A DNA stretch of 64,000 bases from CAZGMN01 sp964645765. Lineage in GTDB: Bacteria; Acidobacteriota; Aminicenantia; Aminicenantales; Aminicenantaceae. Location of the stretch: positions 1 through 64,000 of the forward strand of contig CAZYBE010000012.1 of the NCBI GenBank assembly GCA_964645765.1, written 5' to 3'. How positions within the stretch are numbered: position 1 is the stretch's first letter; every line of letters starts with the position of its first letter. Positions 52,921 through 61,430 of the stretch are shown here, in pieces. Position numbers and translations under genes: made by a program. The notes beneath the pieces are model-generated. The model was not told the DNA's origin and made no database searches. It saw only the letters and a program-made list of their open reading frames with translations.

Positions 52921-55560
52921 ATGAGAGCTCAGGAGATAAGAGAAAGTTTTCTAGACTTTTTCGCCAATAAGAATCATAAAATCGTCAAAAGTTCATCTCT
53001 CCTCCCCAAGGATGACCCCACCCTCCTTTTTACCAATGCTGGAATGAACCAATTCAAGAACATGTTCTTGGGGCTTGAAAAACGAAGCTTCAAGAGAGCC
53101 GCCTCTGTCCAAAAATGCCTTCGGGTGAGCGGAAAACATAATGACTTGGAGCAAGTGGGGAAAACGAGTAAGCACCATACATTCTTTGAGATGCTGGGAA
53201 ACTTCTCTTTTGGTGATTATTTCAAGAGAGAGGCAATCGAATTTTCTTGGGAACTCATCACCTCAGTCTATAAGCTGGAGAAAGATAAAATTTATGTCAC
53301 GATCTATACTGAGGACGAGGATGCATTCAAGCTCTGGAACGAGATTATCGGAGTTAGCGCTGACAGAATATTCGGCTTCGGCAAGGAAGATAATTTTTGG
53401 GCTATGGGAGAAACAGGCCCTTGCGGGCCCTGTTCAGAAATTCATTATGACCTGGGGCCCGAAATCGAAAAAGGGGCTCCTTCGACCCTGATCGAGAAGG
53501 GGAGTGACCGCTTCTCAGAGCTCTGGAACCTAGTCTTTATGCAGTATGTCCAGGATGAAAAAGGGAATCTGCATCCCCTTCCTTCGCCGTCGATCGATAC
53601 TGGAATGGGGCTGGAGAGAATGGCGACCTCGCTTCAAGGAAAGAAAAGCAATTTTGACACAGACCTTTTCTCTCCCTTGATCGAAGCGATCTGTGACCTT
53701 TCGCGAAGAGAATATCCTTCTGGGGACGAAGGAGATATTTCGGTCAGAATAATAGCTGACCATGCCAGAGCAGTATCTTTTCTCATCTCAGATGGTATTA
53801 TGCCTGCGAACGAGGGACGGGGATATGTGCTGCGGAGATTGATTCGGCGAGCCTTTCGACATGGGAATTCATTGGGAATCGAGGAGCCTTTCCTCTACAA
53901 GCTGGTGGGAGTCGTGAGCGATATAATGAAAGATGCTTACCCTGAACTCCTCACCTCTTCAAATTATATTTCGAAAGTCTGCCAGTCCGAAGAAAGACGT
54001 TTCTCTCTGACTCTCTCCTCCGGACTGCGCACATTCGAGCAATACATAAAAGAAACCCAGGAAGAGGGCAAAAAAGCTATTCCGGGGTCAAAGGTGTTTA
54101 AACTTTACGATACGTTCGGATTCCCACTCGACCTCTCCAGAGAGCTGGCCGTAGAGAAAAACATGGGTATCGATGAGAAGGGTTTCCATGCTGAACTCGA
54201 CGAGCAGCGCCAGAGGGCAAGGCTCTCCTGGAAAGGCGGAGTCGAACAAAAAGCAAAGAAAACATATGAGCAACTCAAGGAGCTCAAGACCCGTTTTGTT
54301 GGCTATGAGGAGAACAAAGTCCTTGAGGCCGAAGTCCTCGCACTATTGAAAAATGAGCATAAGGTCCAAGAGCTCAAGCAAGGGGAGAGCGGAGAGCTTT
54401 TTCTCGACCAGACTCCCTTTTATGCCGAAGCTGGAGGCCAAACCAGCGATTCTGGTTTTTTAAAAAACCCTCACTTTTCCGCGGTTGTGGAGCATGTCTC
54501 TTACCCGATACCAGAACTCATTGCCCATAAAATAAAGGTTATTTCAGGAAGAGTAAGAATCAAGGACAAAGTGGAAGCTGCTGTTGAAATCGCCTTGCGC
54601 CAGGCCATCAGCAACAACCACACAGCCACCCATCTCCTCCATGCTTCCTTGAGGCAGACCCTGGGAGACCATGTCAAACAAGCGGGCTCTCTTGTTACAG
54701 CGTCAAGATTCCGATTCGACTTCACCCACTTTGCCCCTTTGAGTGGGGCTGAACTGAAACAGCTCGAATCCCTTGTTAATGAAAAAATACGGGAAAACAT
54801 TGAAGTGAAAACTAAAATCACGACATTGGAGCAAGGATTAAAAGAAGGTGCCGTGGCTATTTTCGAAGAAAAATATGGCGAAAAAGTGAGGATGGTCATT
54901 ATCGACGACTTCAGCAAGGAACTCTGTGGCGGAATTCATGCCCGCTCGACAGGCCAAATCGGCTTGTTCAAAATTGTCTCAGAATTCGGCGTCGCCTCAG
55001 GGATGAGAAGAATCGAGGCCCTGACAGGCGAAGAGGCCTTGAAATACACTCAGGAGAGCGAAGAGCTTGTCCTTGAACTCCAACAGGCATTGAATTCTCC
55101 ACGGAAAGAGCTCCTCTTCCAGGTCGACAAGTTAAAGACGGCTTTGAAAGAAAAAGAAAAAGAAGCAAAAACTCTTAGACAGAATCTATCTCAGCTGAAA
55201 TACCTCGAGAAAGAGGAAGAAATAAAAAAAATTAAAGGCATATCTGTCCTCATCCAGAAGGTCAAGGGCCTGGACAATGAAGAGCTAAGAGAATTGGCTG
55301 ATTCTCTTAAGCAGAAGCTCGGTTCAGGCATCATCATCTTGGGAAGCGTCTCGGAAAAAAAAGTCTTCCTGGTCAGCGCTGTAACCAAAGATTTGACAGG
55401 TCGGATAAAGGCTGATGAGTTAATTAAAGAAATTGCCTTGATGTTGGGGGGTGGGGGAGGGGGTCGTCCTGATTTTGCCCAGGCAGGAGGCACAAAGCCA
55501 GAGCAATTGGACCAGGTTCTGAAAAAGAGCTATTCTATTGTGGAAAAGTTGCTCCAATAG
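52921..55560 (+). CDS. alaS: Alanyl-tRNA synthetase
   Basis: An 879-residue class II synthetase: FANKNHKIVKSSSLLPKDDPTLLFTNAG split around motif 1, FEMLGNFSFGDYFK, GPCGPCSEIHYD, DTGMGLERM, then the editing domain with NHTATHLLHASLR and CGGIHARSTG, and a C-terminal C-Ala domain preceded by a coiled coil (about 720-770). A Gly run (GGGGGGRPDFAQAGG) near the end is a family feature that binds at the tRNA elbow. It starts one base after pilT, so the two are translated in tandem. Confidence 0.97.
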   Translation: MRAQEIRESFLDFFANKNHKIVKSSSLLPKDDPTLLFTNAGMNQFKNMFLGLEKRSFKRAASVQKCLRVSGKHNDLEQVGKTSKHHTFFEMLGNFSFGDYFKREAIEFSWELITSVYKLEKDKIYVTIYTEDEDAFKLWNEIIGVSADRIFGFGKEDNFWAMGETGPCGPCSEIHYDLGPEIEKGAPSTLIEKGSDRFSELWNLVFMQYVQDEKGNLHPLPSPSIDTGMGLERMATSLQGKKSNFDTDLFSPLIEAICDLSRREYPSGDEGDISVRIIADHARAVSFLISDGIMPANEGRGYVLRRLIRRAFRHGNSLGIEEPFLYKLVGVVSDIMKDAYPELLTSSNYISKVCQSEERRFSLTLSSGLRTFEQYIKETQEEGKKAIPGSKVFKLYDTFGFPLDLSRELAVEKNMGIDEKGFHAELDEQRQRARLSWKGGVEQKAKKTYEQLKELKTRFVGYEENKVLEAEVLALLKNEHKVQELKQGESGELFLDQTPFYAEAGGQTSDSGFLKNPHFSAVVEHVSYPIPELIAHKIKVISGRVRIKDKVEAAVEIALRQAISNNHTATHLLHASLRQTLGDHVKQAGSLVTASRFRFDFTHFAPLSGAELKQLESLVNEKIRENIEVKTKITTLEQGLKEGAVAIFEEKYGEKVRMVIIDDFSKELCGGIHARSTGQIGLFKIVSEFGVASGMRRIEALTGEEALKYTQESEELVLELQQALNSPRKELLFQVDKLKTALKEKEKEAKTLRQNLSQLKYLEKEEEIKKIKGISVLIQKVKGLDNEELRELADSLKQKLGSGIIILGSVSEKKVFLVSAVTKDLTGRIKADELIKEIALMLGGGGGGRPDFAQAGGTKPEQLDQVLKKSYSIVEKLLQ

Positions 55561-55612
55561 GTCAGGTCAGTCCCTCTCTAAAGCTATTCCTTAAGACCAG
55601 TCGCCCTTAAAG

Positions 55613-55632
55613 TTTAACCGCGGAGGGTTAAA
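55613..55632. terminator. Small hairpin after alaS
   Basis: TTTAACC (55613-55619) pairs with GGTTAAA (55626-55632) around a six-base loop. On the plus strand an A run follows, so it would end transcription better from the minus strand. The 159-base gap holds no other signal. Confidence 0.25.
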
Positions 55633-55719
55633 AAAATTAATAAAAATTCACCTCAAAAGAGGATTGTTTTTGTTTGAAAATTCTGCCATTATGGGCAAAA
55701 CACAGTCGAGATAGGTGTC

Positions 55720-56322
55720 ATGAAGGAGCTTAAATCCTCAAATCTCAAAGTCACTGTCGTCCTTGGATTTCTATTTTTTCTCGCCCTCCCTTTCCTGAAG
55801 ATAAAGGCTGAGGCCCGGCCTCAATCTCAAAACGAAGCTTATAACAAGATCATCAAGGAAGTGGCTGAGAAGCACGGTCTTGAACCGGATTTGATTCATT
55901 CCATAATTCGCGCCGAGTCAAACTATGACCCCAACGCCGTCTCTTCCAGCGGAGCTATGGGACTGATGCAATTGATGCCCGAAACGGCAAAAAGGTACGG
56001 AGTCCGGAATCCGTTTGACCCGAGCGATAATATAGAGGGCGGAGTTCGCTATTTAAAGGAACTCTCCCTGCTTTATTCCAAACAGACAAAGCTTGTTCTT
56101 GCTGCTTACAATGCCGGCCAGGAAGCCATAAGAAGATATGGAGGAATCCCTCCCTATCCTGAGACTATGAGCTATATCGAAAAAGTAAATGCACAATATT
56201 CGGCACCATACATGAAAGTCAGAACAAAAATCTACAAATTCTTCAACTCCTCAGGCGAAGTGGTCTTGACAAACTCTTCTTATATTTATTCCTTGAACAA
56301 CAAGAAGACCCAAGACAACTGA
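55720..56322 (+). CDS. Exported lytic transglycosylase (SLT domain)
   Basis: A 200-residue soluble lytic transglycosylase-like protein. An N-terminal hydrophobic segment (about 9-28) is a signal peptide or anchor. The SLT domain shows HGLEPDLIHSIIRAESNYDP with the catalytic Glu, SSSGAMGLMQLMPETA, NPFDPSDNIEGGVRYL, and LAAYNAGQEAI, with YIEKV near the end. It cleaves peptidoglycan to 1,6-anhydro-muropeptides. GATAGGTG precedes the ATG. Together with RlpA and the NamZ-like gene it shows an active cell-wall turnover set. Confidence 0.92.
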   Translation: MKELKSSNLKVTVVLGFLFFLALPFLKIKAEARPQSQNEAYNKIIKEVAEKHGLEPDLIHSIIRAESNYDPNAVSSSGAMGLMQLMPETAKRYGVRNPFDPSDNIEGGVRYLKELSLLYSKQTKLVLAAYNAGQEAIRRYGGIPPYPETMSYIEKVNAQYSAPYMKVRTKIYKFFNSSGEVVLTNSSYIYSLNNKKTQDN

Positions 56323-56349
56323 CCCTCTTAACCTGGAAATCAAATTAGC

Positions 56350-56590
56350 TCAGAGATAGCCTTTAACCAAAAGACCTCCGGGGATAATATCAAAAACAAC
56401 AGGCAAGCGGCCCACTTGTTCTCCGTCAATTTCTATGAGCACTTCTTCCTCGTCTTTTTCAGAGAAAGCCTCCACCTTTTGGCCACGGACTAACGCTATT
56501 TTGGGTTCCTATATCTATCCACGAAGAAGGAGCCTGAGTAACAACTTTCAAAGCGTTCCTAAGCTTCAGCGGTTCTTCCTTTATCCGACT
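56350..56590 (-). pseudogene. Remnant of a diacylglycerol/lipid kinase C-terminus
   Basis: On the minus strand two frames joined by a shift near 56510 read ...LKLRNALKVVTQAPSSW and then IALVRGQKVEAFSEKDEEEV, with IEIDGEQVGRLPVVFDIIPG and a stop at 56352-56350. The pattern (v)DGE-x-GxLP-x3-x-x-xPGxLxV is the conserved end of DagK/YegS-type lipid kinases. The catalytic N-terminal two-thirds is absent, and the upstream part overlaps the end of the next leftward gene. I read this as a decayed fragment. Confidence 0.55.
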
Positions 56591-57102
56591 CAGGATTGAC
56601 GATGACCTGCGTTTTGAGAAGCATCCGATGCTCCTTGAATTTTATGTTGGGCTCTTTTCCTAAAAAGAGAGATACCCATGATGCCACCCAAAGCACCCAG
56701 AATGGAGAAAAATACGGCTGAGGCTATCAATTCTAGAAAAAATCCAAATGCTGATAGCTCGCCCCCAAACCAGCCCTCCCAACCAGAAGGCGTCTCCTCC
56801 GTGTACTCAGCAACCCATTTCATCATATTCTGGAAAAATCCTCTTACAAAAGGCCGAAGCGGTATGTCGATAAATGAACGCACAACTGCCGCTATGATTC
56901 CTGTAAGCATGCCGACAATGACTCCATCTCCGGCGCTTAAAACATCGGGAGAATCCTTGACAAGAAGGTAGGCGGCCAGCATGGCTCCTCCGATAATCCA
57001 GAGGCAGCAGAGGCAATTAAAAAGAGGTACGGAAGAGAGTGTGCCGGCCACAGCACCCCCGATTAAAGCCGGGACGAATAAATTTGGTCTCCGACTGTTC
57101 AT
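56590..57102 (-). CDS. Hypothetical glycine-rich membrane protein
   Basis: A 170-residue protein with about four membrane helices: LFVPALIGGAVAGTLSS, WIIGGAMLAAYLLV, GDGVIVGMLTGIIAAVVRS and FFSILGALGGIMGISL. The N-terminal two helices with a CLCC motif resemble small zinc-ribbon-less membrane proteins found in Acidobacteria-like genomes, with no assigned role. The start at 57102 is chosen because GGAGGAAGA precedes it; an ATG 27 bases upstream has no site. The DUF2085 gene lies upstream on the same strand, 43 bases away. Confidence 0.6.
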   Translation of the reverse strand: MNSRRPNLFVPALIGGAVAGTLSSVPLFNCLCCLWIIGGAMLAAYLLVKDSPDVLSAGDGVIVGMLTGIIAAVVRSFIDIPLRPFVRGFFQNMMKWVAEYTEETPSGWEGWFGGELSAFGFFLELIASAVFFSILGALGGIMGISLFRKRAQHKIQGASDASQNAGHRQS

Positions 57103-57145
57103 TCTTCCTCCTTCGGTATTTTTTTCCATCCTACTTAGATTTCCA

Positions 57146-57661
57146 TCAGGATCTCAAGGACAATTTTGGCTTCATCGTCGCTCCAGAAGAAGCTTTTTTC
57201 GTCTTCAGCTTTGATAGAAAATCTACCATTCCAGGAATGAAATAAAAAGGGAGCACAGCTCCCCAGATGAAACCCGTGCTGAAGCGCAACCCGTTGGAGC
57301 TCCTCCAGAGACGAAGGAGATTTCCTATAAAATCCAGAGCCACAGGAAAAGTGAAAAAGACGAAAGTCCGAATTTTGGGCAAAGTCATATTGGAGAATCT
57401 TCTCACGAAAGGAAAAAGTCCAGCTCCTGCAAAAAATCCAAAGTAAATTCCAAGACATCGCACACAAACGGCAAGGGGGTAATTCAAGATGAAAAATGAC
57501 CGAGAGGGGATTTGATGGCAGAGAGGAGAAAAAAGAGCATAGAGGAAGATGTTTGATTCTAGGGACCTGCTTTTTAAATAAGGAGCCAGAAAAATGAGGC
57601 CCAGCCATATGACTATTCCAACGAGGGTGAAGGAATAAAGAAAAAGCGCGTTTTTTTTCAT
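57146..57661 (-). CDS. DUF2085 membrane protein
   Basis: A 171-residue membrane protein with four to five helices. The DUF2085 signature is present: CHQIPSRSFFI followed by PLAVCVRCLGIYFGFFAG, i.e. a Cys-His and a Cys-x2-Cys that might bind metal, then FVFFTFPVALDFIGNLL and SNGLRFSTGFIWG. Function is unknown. The ribosome site is weak. It probably forms a two-gene unit with the membrane gene downstream and is divergent from the TPR protein gene. Confidence 0.82.
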   Translation of the reverse strand: MKKNALFLYSFTLVGIVIWLGLIFLAPYLKSRSLESNIFLYALFSPLCHQIPSRSFFILNYPLAVCVRCLGIYFGFFAGAGLFPFVRRFSNMTLPKIRTFVFFTFPVALDFIGNLLRLWRSSNGLRFSTGFIWGAVLPFYFIPGMVDFLSKLKTKKASSGATMKPKLSLRS

Positions 57662-57743
57662 CAGAACGTCATCCGCATCTTATTTTTCAGACTAACTGAG
57701 AGTCAGGACATTGTCAATTCATTAAAGAAACGACAGACAGCAA

Positions 57744-57772
57744 TTGACAGAATATCCCTCAATGTGTAAATT
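57744..57772 (+). promoter_or_regulatory. Promoter of the trypsin-fold/TPR gene
   Basis: TTGACA (57744-57749) and TAAATT (57767-57772) are 17 bases apart. The predicted start leaves a leader of about 40 bases containing AAGGAGGT before the ATG at 57822. Confidence 0.6.
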
Positions 57773-57821
57773 TATCTCTTATACTGTTACGGTCCATAGC
57801 TTGGACAAGGAGGTCGCAATT

Positions 57822-59645
57822 ATGCAGAAAAAGAATATATTCTTATTTTCCCTGCTGCTTCTATTCGCGGTCAGCTCTCTCTTCTCCCAAAGCGACGAAG
57901 CCCTAAAAATATTAGAAAATAACAGGGCAGGAGTCGTCTCTCTGACGGCCTATGGAAACAATAAGCAAATTGTCGGAGAAGGTTCGGGATTTGTCTTGGA
58001 AAACGGGGTCATAGCAACCAATTACCTCTTGATTAGCCAAGCTGTCGCTGTAGAAGGAAAAAATTTTCAAGGAAAGAAAGTAAAAATTGAGTCCATTTTG
58101 GGCGTTGACAAAAATTCATTCCTGGCCCTGTTGAAAACAAAGGGAAAAGAGCCAGCTCTCACCCTGGGAAATTCCGATGATTTAAAAAAAGATAATAAAG
58201 TTTTCGCCATTGGCACCAATGAGGCCGGCGAAATAACCGTTTCCGAGGGGACGGTCACCAATATTCAAGATTATGCGCCGGGCCGGAAGATCATAGACTC
58301 TTCAATTTCTGTGTCGGAAAATTCGAGCGGCGGCCCAGTCTTCGATACAAACGGACAGGTTTTAGGGATAACTATTGTTCTTGAAAGAGGATTGAAATTT
58401 ATCATCCCTTCAAACCTTGTGAAAACATTACCGAAAAAAGCTGAGGTCAAATTCAAAGATTGGCAACATGAGGACTACCTCTCAACTTTTGATGGAAGTT
58501 TTCTTGCAGGAAAAGTCTCTTCCTCGCTGGATGAAACAGCAAAAGCCGAAAAATATCTGGAAAAGGTCATCAAGGATGTTCCCGGAAATATCGAAGCCCA
58601 ATCTCTTCTTGCTTCCATTTTCATCAGACAAAGAAATTATGAAGCAGCAATATCCGCCTACAATAAAGTCATTGAATTGGACGCCAATAGGGACGATGCT
58701 TATTATGGAGTAGGGCTTGTCTACTTCAACATGAGACGCTTCAAAGAAGCTGTTCTGCCTTTGGAAAATGCCGTGCAACTCAATCCTGAGAATAAAGATG
58801 CCTATCTCTATATAGCAAATTCTTATGAAGAGCTTAAGGATTTTGCCAAGGCAGCCGAATCCTATGAAAAATATGTCAATTTGAAACCTGAAAAGCTGGG
58901 GACAGCCTACTGGCATCTTGGTTTATGCCGCTTTGAGCTCGGTCAGTTCGATGCTGCTGCCGCAGCCTTCCAAGAAGCGTTGAAAGAAAACCCTCAAGAT
59001 ACCCTCATCAACGACAGGTTGGCTCAGGCGTTTCAAAAATCAGGCCAATATGAGAAAGCAGAGCAAGTGTACCAATATCTCGCCCAGTTAAGCCCTGAAT
59101 ACAGTCTCAATTATTATCGGACCATCCTCAGAATGTATGATGAGGCCGGATTGGGCGACAAGGCGATTGAGGCTGCAATAAAGATAGTTGAGCTGAATCC
59201 CAAAGATTCTGATTCGCTCTATAACCTCGGCTACTTGTATGCCAAGCAAAGAAGATACAATGAAGCGATTGAAGCTTTAAAAAAAGTTACACAAATGCGG
59301 CCCAATTTTGAATATGCCTACTTGACTCTGGCGAACTGTTACGTTGAACTCAAACAATGGAGTAAAACCATTGAGACTTATAGCAAATATGTCGAGATAG
59401 TGCCAGATAATGCAGATGCCTGGCATGCCATCGGAGTGAGTTATATGCAGCTCAAGAAATTCGATTACGCTATCGAGCCTCTTTTAAAAGCCCTCGAGAT
59501 TCGCCCGGACTTCGGTGTCGCTTATTTCAATCTTGCCATCACTTATTTGAATCTTCAAGAAAATAGAAAAGCCAGAGAAATTTATAGAAAATTGCTGAAT
59601 ATTGATCCCAGCTGGGCAGCGAAGCTCAAGAAGCATATACGATAA
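57822..59645 (+). CDS. Secreted trypsin-fold pseudoprotease with TPR array
   Basis: A 607-residue exported protein: signal peptide to about residue 22, a trypsin-like domain (25-205), then about ten TPR units (from 230 to the end). The protease domain fits the HtrA pattern but the triad is broken: the His position is Leu69 (TNYLLIS in place of TNYHV), the Asp position is Phe100 (SFLALLK in place of DLAVLK), while Ser169 in SSGGPV is kept. It is probably a binding or scaffold protein rather than an enzyme. AAGGAGGT precedes the ATG. No partner gene is adjacent. Confidence 0.85.
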   Translation: MQKKNIFLFSLLLLFAVSSLFSQSDEALKILENNRAGVVSLTAYGNNKQIVGEGSGFVLENGVIATNYLLISQAVAVEGKNFQGKKVKIESILGVDKNSFLALLKTKGKEPALTLGNSDDLKKDNKVFAIGTNEAGEITVSEGTVTNIQDYAPGRKIIDSSISVSENSSGGPVFDTNGQVLGITIVLERGLKFIIPSNLVKTLPKKAEVKFKDWQHEDYLSTFDGSFLAGKVSSSLDETAKAEKYLEKVIKDVPGNIEAQSLLASIFIRQRNYEAAISAYNKVIELDANRDDAYYGVGLVYFNMRRFKEAVLPLENAVQLNPENKDAYLYIANSYEELKDFAKAAESYEKYVNLKPEKLGTAYWHLGLCRFELGQFDAAAAAFQEALKENPQDTLINDRLAQAFQKSGQYEKAEQVYQYLAQLSPEYSLNYYRTILRMYDEAGLGDKAIEAAIKIVELNPKDSDSLYNLGYLYAKQRRYNEAIEALKKVTQMRPNFEYAYLTLANCYVELKQWSKTIETYSKYVEIVPDNADAWHAIGVSYMQLKKFDYAIEPLLKALEIRPDFGVAYFNLAITYLNLQENRKAREIYRKLLNIDPSWAAKLKKHIR

Positions 59646-59704
59646 AAGATAGCCATTCAGGCCACTGTTCATTCGGAAGTATCCGCAAATTCTTGATATG
59701 AATA

Positions 59705-59753
59705 GGCTCAGGCTGGGTGCTGAGAAAACCGTTCGAGACACCCAGCCTGAGCC
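59705..59753. repeat. Palindromic repeat (family 2, copy 2): 15-bp hairpin
   Basis: GGCTCAGGCTGGGTG (59705-59719) and its exact complement CACCCAGCCTGAGCC (59739-59753) flank a 19-base loop. The left arm is identical to the first 15 bases of the repeat at 105. It lies 60 bases after the TPR gene and has no T run, so a simple terminator is less likely than a mobile or REP-like unit, though it could still stop transcription. Confidence 0.65.
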
Positions 59754-59806
59754 ATAATATGGTTTTCCATCACGGAAAAAGGAGGCATCCTGTCCATTCA
59801 AAAAAA

Positions 59807-59836
59807 TTGACAAAATTCAGATGAATATGATATAAA
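59807..59836 (+). promoter_or_regulatory. Promoter upstream of tRNA-Leu
   Basis: TTGACA (59807-59812) and TATAAA (59831-59836) are 18 bases apart, about 115 bases before the tRNA. The next gene, tig, starts 34 bases after the tRNA, so a joint transcript is possible. Confidence 0.5.
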
Positions 59837-59951
59837 TATAATTTAATTACCCCCTAAGAAAATATCCAACACCTGTCAAGGAAAAGGTTGAGAACAGGAT
59901 TATTGATTTCCTTGTGAATTCATACATATTCCGATAATTCAAAAAAGACAA

Positions 59952-60036
59952 GGGCAGGTGGCGGAATTGGCAGACGCGCTAGGCTTAGGACCTAGTTCCT
60001 GATGAAGGATTGCGGGTTCGACTCCCGCTCTGCCCA
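59952..60036 (+). tRNA. tRNA-Leu (UAG), class II, CCA not encoded
   Basis: An 85-base class II tRNA: acceptor GGGCAGG/TCTGCCC, D-loop GGCGGAATTGGCAGACGC, anticodon arm CTAGG/CCTAG with loop CTTAGGA (anticodon UAG), a long variable arm (TTCCTGATGAAGGA) and T-arm GCGGGTTCGACTCCCGC. The discriminator is A, and the genome continues TGCC rather than CCA, unlike the Asn tRNA in this window. Confidence 0.95.
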
Positions 60037-60069
60037 TGCCATCATTCCTTAAGAGATGGATATTTTTCA

Positions 60070-61338
60070 ATGGATAAAACGATAAGTCATCTAAAAAATT
60101 TAAGCAAACTCAAGCGAGAAATTGAAGTTGACATTGATTCTAACGAGGTTAGGAAGGAATTTGAAAAGGTCTTGGGTCAATATGCGTCAAAAGCAAAAAT
60201 CCCAGGATTCAGACCGGGAAAAGTTCCTCAAGCTTTAGTCAAACAAAGGTTTTATCCTGAAATAAAATCGTCACTCATTGATTCTCTTGTCCCCAAGGCG
60301 CTATCAAGCGAGCTCAAAGCTCAAAAGCTCAATCCTATAGGAATACCCGTGGTAAGCGACATTCACTTTGAGGAAGGTCAGCCCTTGCGCTTTAAAGCAG
60401 AATTTGAGGTCATGCCAGAATTTAGTCTTCCTGATTATAAGAAAATAAAAGTCATAAAGAAAACGATTTCTGTCACAGACAAAGAAATTGACCAAGCTTT
60501 AGAAGAACTCCGCCAGAGGTCAGCAGAATATATTCCTGTTGAAAGCAGGGGAGTGGTGGATGGGGACTATGTCGTTGCCGAAGTCAAAGGAATAGATTTA
60601 AAAACGAAAAGGATGCTCCCCTCGGAGAAAGGAGTTATCCTTGCTGGAGAAGCTGCCAACGAAGAAATATTGAATAAAAATTTATTAGGACTGAGGCCTG
60701 GTGAAGTTAGAAATTTCACTGTTGACTTCGACAAAAATCATAAAAATAAAAAACTTGCAGGAAAAAAAGTTGAATATAACTTAAAAGTCATTTCTATAAA
60801 AGAAAAAAAAATTCCGAAAGCCAACGATGAATTCGCCAAAGACCTTGGAGAATTCAGTGATTTGAAGGATTTAAAAGAAAAAATAAAAAAAGAAATCATG
60901 GCCTCTAAAGAAAAAGAGGCTAAGAAGGACATGGCTGAAGAAATTATAAAAAAGATCGCAGAGAAGATGAATATGGATTTGCCGGAGACTTTGGTTGAGC
61001 AGGAATACAGGGTTGTCTTGCAGCGTCTTCTTTCTTCTTATCCTCAAAGAGATGCAAAAGAAGGAAACCTTGAACATCTAAAAACTGAAGCAAAAAGAAT
61101 AGCCGAACAAAGTCTAAAAAATCACTTTATCTTGACGAAAATTGCTGAGCTTGAAGGTCTGGAAGTGACTGATGAACAAATTCATGAAAAGCTCAAAGAG
61201 ATAGCAAAAACGAACAACTTGCCTCTAGCAAAAGTTATCGAAAATGCCAACAAAGAGGGGAAAAGAGAAGAGCTGAGAAAAAGCCTTCAGCTTGAGAAGA
61301 CAGTTGACTTTTTAGTTGGACAAGCTATAATAGCATGA
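60070..61338 (+). CDS. tig: Trigger factor
   Basis: A 422-residue trigger factor: ribosome-binding N-terminal domain with IPGFRPGKVPQALVKQR, an FKBP-like PPIase domain (about 150-240, DGDYVVAEVKG) and a long helical C-terminal chaperone domain (LPETLVEQEYRVVLQRLL). It meets nascent chains at the ribosome exit and has prolyl isomerase activity. The ATG at 60070 is chosen because a longer frame runs back into tRNA-Leu. An AAGAGATGG-like site precedes it. lon follows 92 bases downstream, a common neighbour of tig. Confidence 0.93.
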   Translation: MDKTISHLKNLSKLKREIEVDIDSNEVRKEFEKVLGQYASKAKIPGFRPGKVPQALVKQRFYPEIKSSLIDSLVPKALSSELKAQKLNPIGIPVVSDIHFEEGQPLRFKAEFEVMPEFSLPDYKKIKVIKKTISVTDKEIDQALEELRQRSAEYIPVESRGVVDGDYVVAEVKGIDLKTKRMLPSEKGVILAGEAANEEILNKNLLGLRPGEVRNFTVDFDKNHKNKKLAGKKVEYNLKVISIKEKKIPKANDEFAKDLGEFSDLKDLKEKIKKEIMASKEKEAKKDMAEEIIKKIAEKMNMDLPETLVEQEYRVVLQRLLSSYPQRDAKEGNLEHLKTEAKRIAEQSLKNHFILTKIAELEGLEVTDEQIHEKLKEIAKTNNLPLAKVIENANKEGKREELRKSLQLEKTVDFLVGQAIIA

Positions 61339-61383
61339 TAAGAATCTTCGCGAAAACAATCTTCCAAGGCCTGTCAAATAAAA

Positions 61384-61399
61384 AGTGATTTGAATCACT
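61384..61399. promoter_or_regulatory. Short palindrome upstream of lon
   Basis: AGTGATT (61384-61390) and AATCACT (61393-61399) are a perfect 7-bp inverted repeat with a two-base centre, 31 bases before the lon ATG. It looks like a small operator; no family can be assigned, and it does not match HAIR or CIRCE. Confidence 0.35.
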
Positions 61400-61430
61400 A
61401 AAAGAGAGATCAAGCAGCGGGAACATAAAC

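Noticed and set aside
60010..60069. An upstream start for trigger factor
   Set aside because: It would begin inside tRNA-Leu; the ATG at 60070 fits the family start.
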